Source: CAVYEM01 sp963767635 | GTDB lineage: Bacteria > Vulcanimicrobiota > Vulcanimicrobiia > Vulcanimicrobiales > Vulcanimicrobiaceae | Assembly (NCBI GenBank): GCA_963767635.1 | Contig: CAVYEM010000003.1 | Coordinates: 186,001-250,000 of the forward strand | Direction of reading: 5' to 3' | DNA: 64,000 nt | In this document: positions 8,434 to 17,783 of the stretch, one piece after another | How the letters are laid out: each line of letters starts with the position of its first letter | How positions within the stretch are numbered: the first letter of the stretch is position 1 | Notes under the pieces: generated by a model | Told to the model about the DNA's origin: nothing | Seen by the model: only the letters and a program-made list of their open reading frames with translations | Databases searched by the model: none | Program-made: the position numbers and the translations under genes

Positions 8434-8514
8434 CGCGAAGCCTGTCCTACAGGAATTGCGAAGGGCGCTTCTCGCCCCCCGGCCTTCGGCCCCCACTCGG
8501 CCGATACACGGGGC
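8434..8514 (+). repeat. Intergenic palindromic repeat A, copy 1
   Basis: The region after fabF shares a pattern of about 80 bases with 53978-54058 after mreB. Shared blocks are TGTCCTACAGGA, CGAAGGGCGC, CCCCGGCCTTCGGCCC and a terminal ATACxCGGGGC. The outer arms CGAAGG and CCTTCG can pair. The arms are conserved while the middle varies, as expected for a REP-like structured element. There is no U-tract, so it is not a standard terminator. Confidence 0.6.
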
Positions 8515-8540
8515 ATGTGGCCTTTGGGCCATCGGTTATT
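8514..8540 (-). repeat. Short palindromic repeat B, copy 1 (inverted)
   Basis: The minus strand reads AACCGATGGCCC followed by AAAGGCCACATG. It matches 29024-29050 on the plus strand at all but one or two positions. The core TGGCCC-x-GGCCA folds into a short hairpin. It sits directly after repeat A copy 1 and 9 bases before the rnc start. Confidence 0.55.
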
Positions 8541-8548
8541 GAAACGGC

Positions 8549-9310
8549 ATGCCGGGTGAACAACGGCGGCGTCGCTTGCGGGCTTTGCTCGAACTTGCGG
8601 AGGCCCCGGCCATCGCCCTCGATCCCATCGAAGCCGCGTTCGTGCACGAGAGCGCGGCCAAGGAGCAGCGCCTTCTCTCCAACGAGCGCCTCGAGTTTCT
8701 GGGCGACGCAGTCCTTGGATTGGCGGTCGCGCGCTGGCTCTACGCAACCTATCCCGACGAGCAAGAAGGCGCGCTCACCAAACGCAAAGCGGCCATCGTG
8801 AGCGACTTCGCGATCGCGCAAAGCGCCAGGCGGCTTGGCTTCGGCGAGCTGGTGCAGCTCGGCGTAGGCGAGCGCGCTCAGGGCGGAAACGAACGCACGT
8901 CGACCCTTGCCGACGCGTTCGAGGCGTTTGTCGCCGTGCTCTTTTTGGAACACGGGTTTCCGGTGGCGCAGCGGTTCGTGGAACGCCAGCACATCGCGAG
9001 CGTCGATCACGCGCATGCCGCATTAGCGGATCCAAAGACGCAACTGCAGGAGCTCACGCAGGCCCGCCTAGCGTGCACGCCGGTCTACCGCGAGCATGGT
9101 GAGGGACCGCCGCACCTTCGTACGTTCACGTCCACGGTCACGATTGCGGGCGAAACGCTCGGAACGGGCGTGGGACCGTCGAAAAAATCCGCGCAGCAAA
9201 ACGCCGCCGCGCAGGCGCTGCAGACGCTCCGAGAGCGTTTGGGAATGGTCAAACCTTTGGCTGCGGACTCTGCGCCGCTTGGATCGATCGATGCAACTCA
9301 AGCGAATTAA
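8549..9310 (+). CDS. rnc: Ribonuclease III
   Basis: The 253-residue protein has the RNase III signature NERLEFLGDAVLGL, with the catalytic Glu and Asp, in an N-terminal dimeric nuclease domain. A second acidic cluster (TLADAFEAF) completes the metal site. The C-terminal double-stranded-RNA-binding domain begins at about residue 158 (PKTQLQELTQ) and ends with GVGPSKKSAQQNAAAQAL. It cuts double-stranded RNA in rRNA and mRNA maturation. The tail overlaps smc by 20 bases. The start ATG at 8549 lies just after repeat B. Confidence 0.96.
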   Translation: MPGEQRRRRLRALLELAEAPAIALDPIEAAFVHESAAKEQRLLSNERLEFLGDAVLGLAVARWLYATYPDEQEGALTKRKAAIVSDFAIAQSARRLGFGELVQLGVGERAQGGNERTSTLADAFEAFVAVLFLEHGFPVAQRFVERQHIASVDHAHAALADPKTQLQELTQARLACTPVYREHGEGPPHLRTFTSTVTIAGETLGTGVGPSKKSAQQNAAAQALQTLRERLGMVKPLAADSAPLGSIDATQAN

Positions 9311-12300
9311 AACGTTCGGCTTCAAGACGTTTGCCGAGCCCACGACGCTCGATTTCGGAGCGGGAATCACGGCGATCGTCGGACCGAACGGATCGGGCAA
9401 ATCCGATCTCGTCGACGCATTCCGATGGGTGCTGGGCGAGCAAAGCAGCAAGAGTCTGCGATCCGGCAAGATGGAGGACGTCATCTTCGCCGGCAACGAT
9501 GCACGCAAACCGCTGGGTCTGTGCGAAGTCGCGATTACGTTCGACAACGCCGATCGCAAGCTGCCGATCGATTTCACCGAAGTCGAAATTACGCGGCGCG
9601 CGTACCGTGCCGGCGAGATCGAATACTATATCAATCGCAACCAATGCCGGCTGCGCGACGTTTTCGATTTGCTCATGGGCACGGGGTTAGGCCCGGGCTC
9701 GTATTCGCTCGTTTCGCAGGGGCAAATCGACGCAATCCTCACGAGCAAGCCGGCGGATCGGCGCGCACTCTTTGAAGAAACCGCGGGCATCAACAAATTC
9801 TTGGCGCGCAAGAACGAATCGTTGCGGCGCCTGGAGCAGACCGAGCAAAACGCCATTCGGATCAACGACCTCATTGCCGAGCTGCAACGGCGAATTCCCG
9901 AGCTCGACACGCAAGTGCGTCGCGCCAAACGATATCGCAAGTTGAGCGCGCGCGTTCGCGAACTGGAGATTCTTTCGTATCTGCGCGCAAGCGCGTCGCG
10001 CCGGGAAGAGCGCGAGACGCTCAAAGTGCAGCTGGAGCGCAACGAGGAAATTCGCAGCGCAGCCGCGGCGAGTGCCGCCTCCATCGGCGCGCAATTGGCC
10101 CGGGCTCGCACCGGCGCCTATCAGCAGGAACTGGCGCTCGAGGAGCTTCGCGCCAAAACGCAGAGCGTGCGCGCGGACCTCTCGCGAACGGAAGCAGAAT
10201 ACGCCGCCGCGCTGGCGCGGCGAGAAGCGCTCGAAGCGCAAAACACGCAGACTTCCGAAGACGCGCAGCGGGTGCGCCGCGAACGGGAGCAGCTGGAGCA
10301 GAACGTCGGCCGCCTGCAGGACCGTATCGCGCCGTTGCAGGTGGATCTCGAGAATGCTCGCGCGCGCGAATTGTCCGAGCAACGCGCTCTCTCGCAAGCG
10401 CGCGCCTCCCTCGACTCCATTTTCTCGCAGCTGCGCGAGGTGGAATCTGCTGCGTCGGCACTCGCGGCGCGCAAAGCCGAACGGCGCGCGCTCGGAGAGA
10501 ATGCCCGCAAAGACGCCGAGCGGCTAGAGGTCGATATCGGTGCAGCGCGTACGCGCGCACAGGAACTCGAGATTGCTTCCGGTGCGGCGACCCACAAATT
10601 CGAGGCGCGCGAAACGCAGCTCGCGCGCTTGGAAACACAGCTGCTGGAAGCCCGTGCCCGAGTCGAGGACGCCGAGCGCGCTGCAGCGCAGACCCAGCGC
10701 GACCTCTCGCATGCGCTAAGCGCCGCACGCGACTATTCCAGCGAAGTGGCCGCTGCCCAATCCCGCTTGCACACGATCGAAGAGCTGGAGAATTCGCTCG
10801 AGGGGCATGTGCCCGGGACGCGCGCCGTCGTCGAAGCATGGCAGCGCGGCGAACTGCACGGCATCGAAGGAATTGTTTCAAATCTCATCACCACGGACGA
10901 ACCGTACGCGCGAGCGATGGACATCGCGTTTGGAGCGCGTCTTTCGAACATCGTGACGGCCGCTTCCGAAGACGCGGAGCGAGCCATTCACTACTTGACG
11001 ATGAAGGAAATGGGCCGCGCGACGTTTCTGCCGCTCGACACGCTGCAAAACAGAACCGGAAAAGAGCTCGTTCCCGACCTGCGCGACGTACGCGGCGTCG
11101 TGGGATATGCGCACACACTCGTTCGCACGCAGCCGCAATACGAGTCCATCGTCCGCTTTTTAGTCGGAAACGTGCTGGTGGTGGACACGCTGCAGACCGG
11201 CATTCATCTCGCGCGCGCCCGCGGTTTGCGCGACACGATCGTCACGCTTTCTGGCGAGCAGATCATCGGCGGCGGCGCGATCACCGGCGGCCGGTACCAA
11301 CGCGAGCGGTCGATTTTGTCGCGGCGCGTACAGGCCCGTACGCTGCGCGGACAACTGGAACGAATGCAGGGAAGGCTGGCGGAACTGGAATCGGAGCTCC
11401 ATGCAGCGACGCGCGCGAACGAGCACGCCGCCGGAGAACGCGAGCAGTCCGGCCAAGCGCTGCGCGCAGCGGAGGTGACGGTTGCCGAAGTGCGCGCCGA
11501 GATGCTGGCGGTCAGCGCGGAGGTCGAGCGCGTACAGGGCGAGCTCGAAGCAGTCGGCGCGCGCATCACGCAGCTGCGGGATCAGTCGGAAGAGGCGCGC
11601 CAGAGGGAGCGCGAGCTCGAGAGCGCCGCACCCGAAGAGACGCAAAGCGATGAAGATCGCGAACGGCTGGAGAGCGAGCTCGCTGCAGCTCGCGAGCGCA
11701 TCGCGAACGCGGAAGCGGCGCAGTCGCGCGCCGCGGCGCAAGCCGGCGATCTGCGCGAACGCTTCGCCGCGCTCACGGCCCAGCGCGACGGCGCGAGCGC
11801 GCGCCTGGGCATCATCGATCAGGACCGTGAACGCGCCCACGCAGCGCGGGAACGCACGATCGCGGAAGTCGCGAGCTTGGCGAAGTCGATCGAGCGCGCC
11901 GCCGGTTCGCTGGAAACGCTCGGTTCGCAAGTAGCGCAAGCCGATGCAAACTTCCAGCAGGCACGTCGGGAACGCGAGGCCTTGAACGAACGCATGATGG
12001 AATTGGAATCCGCGCTGCGCACTGCCGAGCTGCAGGAGCGTGAAGCGCAATCCGGCGGCGAACGCCATCGCATGCGGCTGGCAGAGGTCGAAGCCGAGCT
12101 GGGCATGCTCGTCTCGCAATTCGCGCAGAATCCGGCAACGCAGCAGGAGTGCCATGAGGTCGAAAGCCGGTACCGCGAAGAAGCGGATACGGTCGTTAAG
12201 GACTTGCCGCGGCTGCGAGAGGATTTGACGCGCCTTTCAAACGTGAACCTGAGCGCGGAGGCCGATCGCGAAGAACTTGCGGCGCGCGAAACGTTTTTGG

Positions 12301-12860
12301 GAGCGCAGCTGGCCGATCTTTCCAAGGCGCGAGAGACGTTGCTTGAATCGATTCGCCAAGTCGAGCAGCAGACGCAAGTGCGTTTCAACCAGACGTTCGA
12401 ACTGGTCTCCGAAGCGTTCACGCAGATGTACGCGAAGCTGTTTGCGGGCGGTCAGGCAAAAATGTGGCAAACGAACCCGGAAAACCTCTCCGAAACAGGC
12501 ATCGAAATCTCCGTGCAGCCGCCGGGCAAGAAACTCATGCCGCTCCCCGCGCTTTCAGGCGGCGAGCGCGCGATGACGGCGGCTGCGCTGATCTTTGCGC
12601 TCATCAAAGTGCGTCCTTCGCCGTTCTACCTGCTGGACGAAGTGGATGCGGCGTTAGACGACGCCAACGTCGAGCGCTTCTCCAGCATGGTACGAGAGCT
12701 TGCGGGCGACTCGCAAATGATTATCGTGACCCACAACAAACAAACGATGGAGCTGGCGGATCGCATGTACGGCGTGACGATGGGAGAAGCGGGCGTGAGT
12801 TCGATCATCTCGGCGGAGCTCGCAAGCAAAGTACGCGCGCCGGAGCCCGTGCTTGCCTGA
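9291..12860 (+). CDS. smc: Chromosome segregation protein SMC
   Basis: The 1189-residue protein has the condensin architecture. The N-terminal ATPase head carries Walker A GPNGSGKS at 31-38. Two long coiled coils rich in E/R/A flank a hinge at roughly 500-640 (GVVGYAHTLV ... GGAITGGRY). The C-terminal head has the signature LSGGERA and Walker B LLDEVDAALDD. SMC with ScpAB compacts and resolves chromosomes. The start is the ATG at 9291 (MQLKRIKTFGFKTF); the longer open frame upstream is rnc in another frame. The partner genes scpA and scpB are not in the window. Confidence 0.96.
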   Translation: MQLKRIKTFGFKTFAEPTTLDFGAGITAIVGPNGSGKSDLVDAFRWVLGEQSSKSLRSGKMEDVIFAGNDARKPLGLCEVAITFDNADRKLPIDFTEVEITRRAYRAGEIEYYINRNQCRLRDVFDLLMGTGLGPGSYSLVSQGQIDAILTSKPADRRALFEETAGINKFLARKNESLRRLEQTEQNAIRINDLIAELQRRIPELDTQVRRAKRYRKLSARVRELEILSYLRASASRREERETLKVQLERNEEIRSAAAASAASIGAQLARARTGAYQQELALEELRAKTQSVRADLSRTEAEYAAALARREALEAQNTQTSEDAQRVRREREQLEQNVGRLQDRIAPLQVDLENARARELSEQRALSQARASLDSIFSQLREVESAASALAARKAERRALGENARKDAERLEVDIGAARTRAQELEIASGAATHKFEARETQLARLETQLLEARARVEDAERAAAQTQRDLSHALSAARDYSSEVAAAQSRLHTIEELENSLEGHVPGTRAVVEAWQRGELHGIEGIVSNLITTDEPYARAMDIAFGARLSNIVTAASEDAERAIHYLTMKEMGRATFLPLDTLQNRTGKELVPDLRDVRGVVGYAHTLVRTQPQYESIVRFLVGNVLVVDTLQTGIHLARARGLRDTIVTLSGEQIIGGGAITGGRYQRERSILSRRVQARTLRGQLERMQGRLAELESELHAATRANEHAAGEREQSGQALRAAEVTVAEVRAEMLAVSAEVERVQGELEAVGARITQLRDQSEEARQRERELESAAPEETQSDEDRERLESELAAARERIANAEAAQSRAAAQAGDLRERFAALTAQRDGASARLGIIDQDRERAHAARERTIAEVASLAKSIERAAGSLETLGSQVAQADANFQQARREREALNERMMELESALRTAELQEREAQSGGERHRMRLAEVEAELGMLVSQFAQNPATQQECHEVESRYREEADTVVKDLPRLREDLTRLSNVNLSAEADREELAARETFLGAQLADLSKARETLLESIRQVEQQTQVRFNQTFELVSEAFTQMYAKLFAGGQAKMWQTNPENLSETGIEISVQPPGKKLMPLPALSGGERAMTAAALIFALIKVRPSPFYLLDEVDAALDDANVERFSSMVRELAGDSQMIIVTHNKQTMELADRMYGVTMGEAGVSSIISAELASKVRAPEPVLA

Positions 12861-14415
12861 CGCCGCTCTATTTTCTCTTTCCGATAAAACGGGCGCCGTA
12901 GAGCTCGCCCAGGCACTGACCCGACGTGGCACGACGATCTATGCGACGGGCGGCACGCGGGCTTTTTTGGCGCAGCACGGCGTAGATGCGCACGACGTCG
13001 AAGATCTCACGGGATTTCCGCCGCTCTTCGGCGGCCGCGTGAAAACGCTGCATCCAAAACTGTTCGGCGCCATACTGTATGACCGCAGCGATCCGGCGCA
13101 CAACGATCAGGCGCGCGTCTATGCGATTCACGACGTGCGCGTGCTGGCGGTCAACCTGTATCCCTTCGAGGCCACGGTCGCTCACGAAGGCACCGCGCTC
13201 GCGGAAGCGATAGAGCAAATCGACATCGGCGGCGTTGCGCTACTGCGCGCAGGCGCGAAGAACTTCGCGAACGTCACGATTCTGAGCCATCCCTCGCAGT
13301 ACGGCGGATTTTTGCATGCGCTTGCGCACGGCAGTCTGGACGAGCAGGCACGGCGCCGGTTCGCGGTCTCCGCGTTCGAGCGAACGGCACAATACGACGC
13401 GGCGATCGCGCATTATTTGGCCACCAAGGGAGAAGTCCCGCCCAGCGAGCTGCCCGGGGCGCTCTCGCTCGCGATGCCGCTGGCGCAGCCGCTGCGCTAT
13501 GGCGAGAATCCGCAGATGCGCGCCGCGTTCTATCTGGACCGCGCGCAGCTGTTGCCGGAGCAGTTGCACGGCAAAGCGCTTTCGTACAACAATTTACTCG
13601 ACTTAGACGCGACGCTGCGGCTGCTCTCGCGCGCCGCCATCGGCGCGGAGATCGGATCGCAGGCCGAGCGCTTCGTGCGCGCGGCGATCGTCAAGCACAC
13701 CGTCCCTTGCGGAGTGGCGCAACGGTCCAGCGTTTCCAAAGCCGTAACGGATGCATTGGAAGCGGATTTGATCTCGGCCTTCGGCGGCATCATTGCCGTG
13801 GACGGCAGGATCGACGTCGAAACGGCGAACGCGCTGAGCCCGTTTTTTCTCGAGATCGTCGCGGCGCCGGATTTTGATCCGGATGCGCTCGCGCTGCTCA
13901 AGAAGAAAAAGAACTTGCGCATCATGCGCTATCGCGACGATTTGCCGGATCGGCTGCAAGGGGAATTGCAATTGCGAAGCGCCCTGGGCGGCGTCCTCGC
14001 GGAGCACCAGGACGAGCGCTTCGCTCCGGAGTCGTGGTCCCTAGTGAGCCGCCGCAGTCCCGGCACCCAAGAATGGCATGATCTCGCGTTCGCCTGGGAC
14101 GTCGTGCGCCACGTCAAAAGCAACGGCATCGTCATCGCCAAAGGGGGATCGACGCGCGGAATATGCGCGGGCCAAACCAATCGCGTGAGTGCGGTGGAGA
14201 TCGCCGGCGCGCGCGCGGGCAAACACGCGCGCGGAGCAGCCTGCGCGAGCGATGGGTTTTTTCCTTTTGCCGATGGACTGGAAGCCGCGGCGCGAGCAGG
14301 ATGCAGCGCCGTCATCGCACCGCAAGGTTCCATGCGCGATGCCGAAGTGATCGCCGCGGCGGACAGTTTGGGCATCTCGCTCGTATTTTCGACGCACCGC
14401 TATTTTTTGCACTAA
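12853..14415 (+). CDS. purH: Bifunctional AICAR formyltransferase / IMP cyclohydrolase
   Basis: The 520-residue protein has the N-terminal MGS-like IMP cyclohydrolase domain (ALFSLSDKTGAVELA, then TGFPPLFGGRVKTLHP) and the C-terminal formyltransferase domain, with YGENPQMRAAFY, FGGIIAVDG and the KSNGIVIAKGGSTRGICAGQ region. It catalyses the last two steps of IMP synthesis. The start is TTG at 12853, overlapping the end of smc by 8 bases. There is no other purine gene next to it, so it has been recruited into this operon. Confidence 0.95.
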   Translation: MPDAALFSLSDKTGAVELAQALTRRGTTIYATGGTRAFLAQHGVDAHDVEDLTGFPPLFGGRVKTLHPKLFGAILYDRSDPAHNDQARVYAIHDVRVLAVNLYPFEATVAHEGTALAEAIEQIDIGGVALLRAGAKNFANVTILSHPSQYGGFLHALAHGSLDEQARRRFAVSAFERTAQYDAAIAHYLATKGEVPPSELPGALSLAMPLAQPLRYGENPQMRAAFYLDRAQLLPEQLHGKALSYNNLLDLDATLRLLSRAAIGAEIGSQAERFVRAAIVKHTVPCGVAQRSSVSKAVTDALEADLISAFGGIIAVDGRIDVETANALSPFFLEIVAAPDFDPDALALLKKKKNLRIMRYRDDLPDRLQGELQLRSALGGVLAEHQDERFAPESWSLVSRRSPGTQEWHDLAFAWDVVRHVKSNGIVIAKGGSTRGICAGQTNRVSAVEIAGARAGKHARGAACASDGFFPFADGLEAAARAGCSAVIAPQGSMRDAEVIAAADSLGISLVFSTHRYFLH

Positions 14416-14439
14416 GGTTCCGGAGGAGAGGTTCGTGCC

Positions 14440-14832
14440 ATGCCGCGCTTTCTGCACACGTCGATTTTCGTGAACGACATGCAAGAGTCGATCGATTTCT
14501 ATACCGAGAAACTCGGCCTGCGGCTGCTGGACGGTCCGCACCACTATCCCGGCAACGCAGACATGGCATTCGTCGGCTCGAGCTGGGATGCGTACGTCGA
14601 ACTTGTTTACGATTTGGAAGAGCATCCGCCGTACGAGTTGGGAAACCGGTACGAGCATTTGGCAATTGAAGTCGACACCGACTTGTCGCGATATGTGTCC
14701 GAGTTGCGATCTGCCGGAGTGGCGATCTTGAAGGACGTCAAGCGTTCTCCGGGCGGCACTCGCGCGATCGCGTTCATCGAAGATCCCAACGGCATTCCGG
14801 TCGAACTGCTCGAACCTCGCCGAAGCTCCTAG
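14440..14832 (+). CDS. Glyoxalase I-like protein (VOC superfamily)
   Basis: This 130-residue protein is a single vicinal-oxygen-chelate fold repeat pair. It starts PRFLHTSIFVNDMQESIDFY (His as first metal ligand), followed by YVELVYDLEEH, YEHLAIEV and IAFIEDPNGIPVELLE (Glu as last ligand). This layout is that of lactoylglutathione lyase GloA, but glutathione use is not certain in this organism. A strong ribosome-binding site (CCGGAGGAGAGG) lies in the 24-base gap after purH. It is convergent with the permease gene, with only 22 bases between the two stop codons. Confidence 0.8.
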   Translation: MPRFLHTSIFVNDMQESIDFYTEKLGLRLLDGPHHYPGNADMAFVGSSWDAYVELVYDLEEHPPYELGNRYEHLAIEVDTDLSRYVSELRSAGVAILKDVKRSPGGTRAIAFIEDPNGIPVELLEPRRSS

Positions 14833-14854
14833 CGTCATCGGCCGTTGCCCCGAA

Positions 14855-15943
14855 CTAGCGGTACACGAACGGATCGGCCGGCGCCGCAATGCGCTGCAGC
14901 AGATCTGCGTGCAGCCGGAGCCCGCCCGCATTTTGCACCAGCACGCCCTTCGCGCGTGCCCAACCGCGCAGCGACGGCGTGTCTTTGGCCAGGCGGATCA
15001 CGACCGGCGCAGCATCGGCGCGGCAGCACGTAATGGCATAGCGGACGAGCGTCGTCGCATCGCCCGTGTGCGTGACCATGCCCGTAAAGTCCACGTGCTC
15101 GCCCGCAAAGGCGTCGGTGAGGGAGGTTTCCGTCGCGTGATACTGTGGAAGCGGTGCGGACAGTACCGCGCCCGCGAACATGATCGCCGGCGCGATGCGC
15201 ATGCGTGCGCTGCGCTTGGCGCGATGCCGGTACGCGAGCGCGCAGCACGCAACCGCGCAGAACCATAACGCGAACGCAATCCGTGGATGTACTAAACCGG
15301 CGCCGCCCCGCGCCGCGACGATGGCAAAGGCGAGCGCCGCGATCGCATACGCCAACGCATCGTGGCGGCAATGACGATGCGGCGCGCGCAGCCACGTACG
15401 AAGATCGGCAATTCCGGCGACGCACAAAAATCCCACGCTTGCTGCCGGCAGCGTGCCGCGCAGGGAGGCGGCCAGTCCCATCGCGCCTAGGCCGCACGGC
15501 GCGATCAAAAACGCTGCGATTGCCCCGCCGGCAAAAGCCTTCGCTGCAGGCACATGCGGGCCGACCAACGTCGCGGCGAACATCGAAATCACCGATCCCG
15601 TCGCGGCCGGGCCGATCAATAGCCACAGCTGATCGAGCGCGGAGGGTTCAGGATGCGAACACGCGTGCCGGCGCCGGACGATCCGGCCGGCGAAAAGCGC
15701 AGCGCCGAAACGCGCGCATGCGACCGCGGGCCCGAACACCATATACGTGGCGGCGGCAGCGGGCAACGAACGCGCAGACGGTCCCGTCCCACACCCGCAT
15801 CCTAGGTACGGGACCATCCACGAGCTCCGCCGCAGCGGCGTGCGCGCGATAACCGCGGCGGCAAGAATGAACGGCGCGCTCTCCATGAGCGTGGCGGCCG
15901 TGGTGACCAGCAGCGCCGTGACCACACTGCACGTATCACGCAC
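14855..15943 (-). CDS. Permease (DUF318/YcgR-like) fused to a YcgQ-like C-terminal domain
   Basis: The 362-residue protein starts with about eight hydrophobic segments. These include MESAPFILAAAVIA and a cysteine motif CGCGTGPSARSLP, which resembles DUF318 permeases (YcgR/ArsP-like). The last ~75 residues (HVDFTGMVTH, RYAITCCRADAAPVVIRLA) match the end of YcgQ/DUF1980, with its conserved ITCCxADA. In Bacillus these two parts are separate neighbouring genes; here they are one protein. YcgRQ-type proteins are linked to metal or small-ligand handling, with no settled substrate. The start is GTG at 15943, divergent from hisS. Domain names are from pattern recall, so treat them as probable. Confidence 0.65.
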   Translation of the reverse strand: MRDTCSVVTALLVTTAATLMESAPFILAAAVIARTPLRRSSWMVPYLGCGCGTGPSARSLPAAAATYMVFGPAVACARFGAALFAGRIVRRRHACSHPEPSALDQLWLLIGPAATGSVISMFAATLVGPHVPAAKAFAGGAIAAFLIAPCGLGAMGLAASLRGTLPAASVGFLCVAGIADLRTWLRAPHRHCRHDALAYAIAALAFAIVAARGGAGLVHPRIAFALWFCAVACCALAYRHRAKRSARMRIAPAIMFAGAVLSAPLPQYHATETSLTDAFAGEHVDFTGMVTHTGDATTLVRYAITCCRADAAPVVIRLAKDTPSLRGWARAKGVLVQNAGGLRLHADLLQRIAAPADPFVYR

Positions 15944-16003
15944 ATCGGACGCCGGACTAGGCCGGCGTGGGACTTTTTCGCAGGTTCCCTAACCTTGGCG
16001 CCT

Positions 16004-17278
16004 ATGTCTTCGAAGATCGCGGCACCGCGCGGAACGCAGGACGTGTTGCCGTTCGAGAGCGCGCGCTGGCAGCAGCTGGAGGCGCGCATTCACGACCTGG
16101 CGCGGCGCTACGGATACGGCGAAATCCGCACGCCGCTTTTCGAGGCAACCGAACTCTTCGTGCGCGGAGTCGGCGAAACGACGGACATCGTCGAAAAAGA
16201 AATGTACACGTTCGAAGACAAGGCCGGCCGCCGGATGACGCTGCGCCCGGAATGGACCGCGCCGGTCGTGCGCGCCGGCATGCAGCACAATCTTTTCGGC
16301 ACGGCCGCTCGCCGATTGTATTATATCGGGCCGATTTTTCGTTACGAGCGGCCGCAAGCGGGGCGCTACCGGCAGTCCCACCAGTTCGGCGTGGAGTGCG
16401 TCGGTTTTGAAAGCCCGCAGGCCGACGTCGAGGTCATTGCGCTGGCGATGCACCTCTTGCGCACGTACGGCATCCCCGTAACGCTCAACCTGAATTCTAT
16501 CGGCGACCGCGCGTGCCGGCCGGCGTACCGGCAAGCGTTGCTCGCACACTTTCGCCCGCATCGCGACCGGCTCAGCGCCGATTCCGCGCGGCGGCTGGAG
16601 CGCAATCCCTTGCGCTTGCTGGACAGCAAAGCGGATGAGGATCAGGCGTTTCTCGAAGGCGCGCCCGCGTTCGAAGCCTACTTGTGCGCAGCGTGCCGCG
16701 AGCATTTCGATGCGGTCAAGCGGTATTTGGATCTGATTGCGGTTCCATATGTCGTGAACCCGCGGATCGTGCGCGGACTGGACTATTATACGCGCACGGT
16801 TTTTGAATTCGTGTCCGACGCGCTCGGCGCGCAAAGCACCGTTTGTGCGGGCGGCAGATACGACGAGTTAATCGGCGATCTTGGCGGCCCGAACGTGCCG
16901 TCGGTCGGTTTTGCTCTGGGTCTGGAACGTTTGCTGATGACGATTGCGGCCGCGAACCCCCAAGCGGAAACGACTCGCAAGGGAATTCAGGCTATCGCGC
17001 TGGGCGCTCCGGCGCAAGACTTCTTGATGGCGCTCTCGATGCAGTTGCGCTTTTCCGTCGAGGTTGCGATCTTTATGGATTACGGCAATCGCAAACTGCT
17101 CGCGCAGCTCAAGATCGCGGACGCGAACAATGCTCGCTTTGCGTTGATCGCGGGAAGCGACGAGCTGGCAGGCAGGCAGCTCATTCTGCGCGATCTGCGC
17201 GAGCGTTCCGATCGCCGGCTTCCCGTGGGAAAAGACCTCGCGCCCCTCCTCGTGGAACTGTGCAAGCATGAATCGTGA
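16004..17278 (+). CDS. hisS: Histidyl-tRNA synthetase
   Basis: The class II synthetase has motif 1 near EIRTPLFEATELF and motif 2 RRLYYIGPIFRYERPQAGRYRQSHQFG. The histidine-specific motifs VRGLDYYTRTVFEF and AGGRYDELIGDLGG are present, as is motif 3 SVGFALGLERLL. The C-terminal anticodon-binding domain follows from about residue 325. It charges tRNA-His in the cytoplasm. ATG at 16004 is preferred over the TTG three codons upstream. The next gene, accB, starts inside its last codons. Confidence 0.96.
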   Translation: MSSKIAAPRGTQDVLPFESARWQQLEARIHDLARRYGYGEIRTPLFEATELFVRGVGETTDIVEKEMYTFEDKAGRRMTLRPEWTAPVVRAGMQHNLFGTAARRLYYIGPIFRYERPQAGRYRQSHQFGVECVGFESPQADVEVIALAMHLLRTYGIPVTLNLNSIGDRACRPAYRQALLAHFRPHRDRLSADSARRLERNPLRLLDSKADEDQAFLEGAPAFEAYLCAACREHFDAVKRYLDLIAVPYVVNPRIVRGLDYYTRTVFEFVSDALGAQSTVCAGGRYDELIGDLGGPNVPSVGFALGLERLLMTIAAANPQAETTRKGIQAIALGAPAQDFLMALSMQLRFSVEVAIFMDYGNRKLLAQLKIADANNARFALIAGSDELAGRQLILRDLRERSDRRLPVGKDLAPLLVELCKHES

Positions 17279-17783
17279 TTTCGGCGTTCCGGCGGAAGGG
17301 CAAAGCGCGGGCACCCCGTCCGGGGGCGCCGCTGCACCCGAGGCGCAGGAAACGCAGACCCTCAAAGCGCTGCTGGCGATCATGCACGAACATGATCTGG
17401 ACGCGCTCAAAATCACGGTCGGCGGCAAACTGTTCGAACTGGTGCGCCGCGAGGCGGGCATCACGGTCCCGGCTTCGACCGCGGCGGGCTCGGGGGCGCC
17501 CGCGGCGTCCGCACCGGCTGCCGGCAACCCCGCAGCCACGTCGGCCACCAAGAAAATCACTGCGCCGCTGGTCGGGGTGTTTTATCGATCGCCCTCGCCC
17601 GATACCGAACCGTTCGTGAAAGTGGGCGATCGCGTCGAACGCGGTCAAGTGCTGTGCATTCTGGAAGCCATGAAGTTGTTCAACGAGATCACGAGCGATT
17701 ACGACGGCGTTATTGCGCGTATCATTCCGGAGAACGGCGAACTGGTGTCTCTGGGCCAGGAGATGTTTTGGATAGAACCATAG
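17268..17783 (+). CDS. accB: Biotin carboxyl carrier protein of acetyl-CoA carboxylase
   Basis: The 171-residue protein has an N-terminal region with LLAIMHEHDLDALKITVGG, an alanine/proline-rich linker (about residues 70-95) and a biotinyl domain. The biotinyl domain carries the lysine motif EAMKLFNEI and ends GQEMFWIEP. The domain carries CO2 from biotin carboxylase to the carboxyltransferase for malonyl-CoA synthesis. The start overlaps hisS by 11 bases. accC is not next to it; LPS heptose genes follow instead, and gmhA probably starts inside its 3' end. Confidence 0.95.
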   Translation: MNRDFGVPAEGQSAGTPSGGAAAPEAQETQTLKALLAIMHEHDLDALKITVGGKLFELVRREAGITVPASTAAGSGAPAASAPAAGNPAATSATKKITAPLVGVFYRSPSPDTEPFVKVGDRVERGQVLCILEAMKLFNEITSDYDGVIARIIPENGELVSLGQEMFWIEP

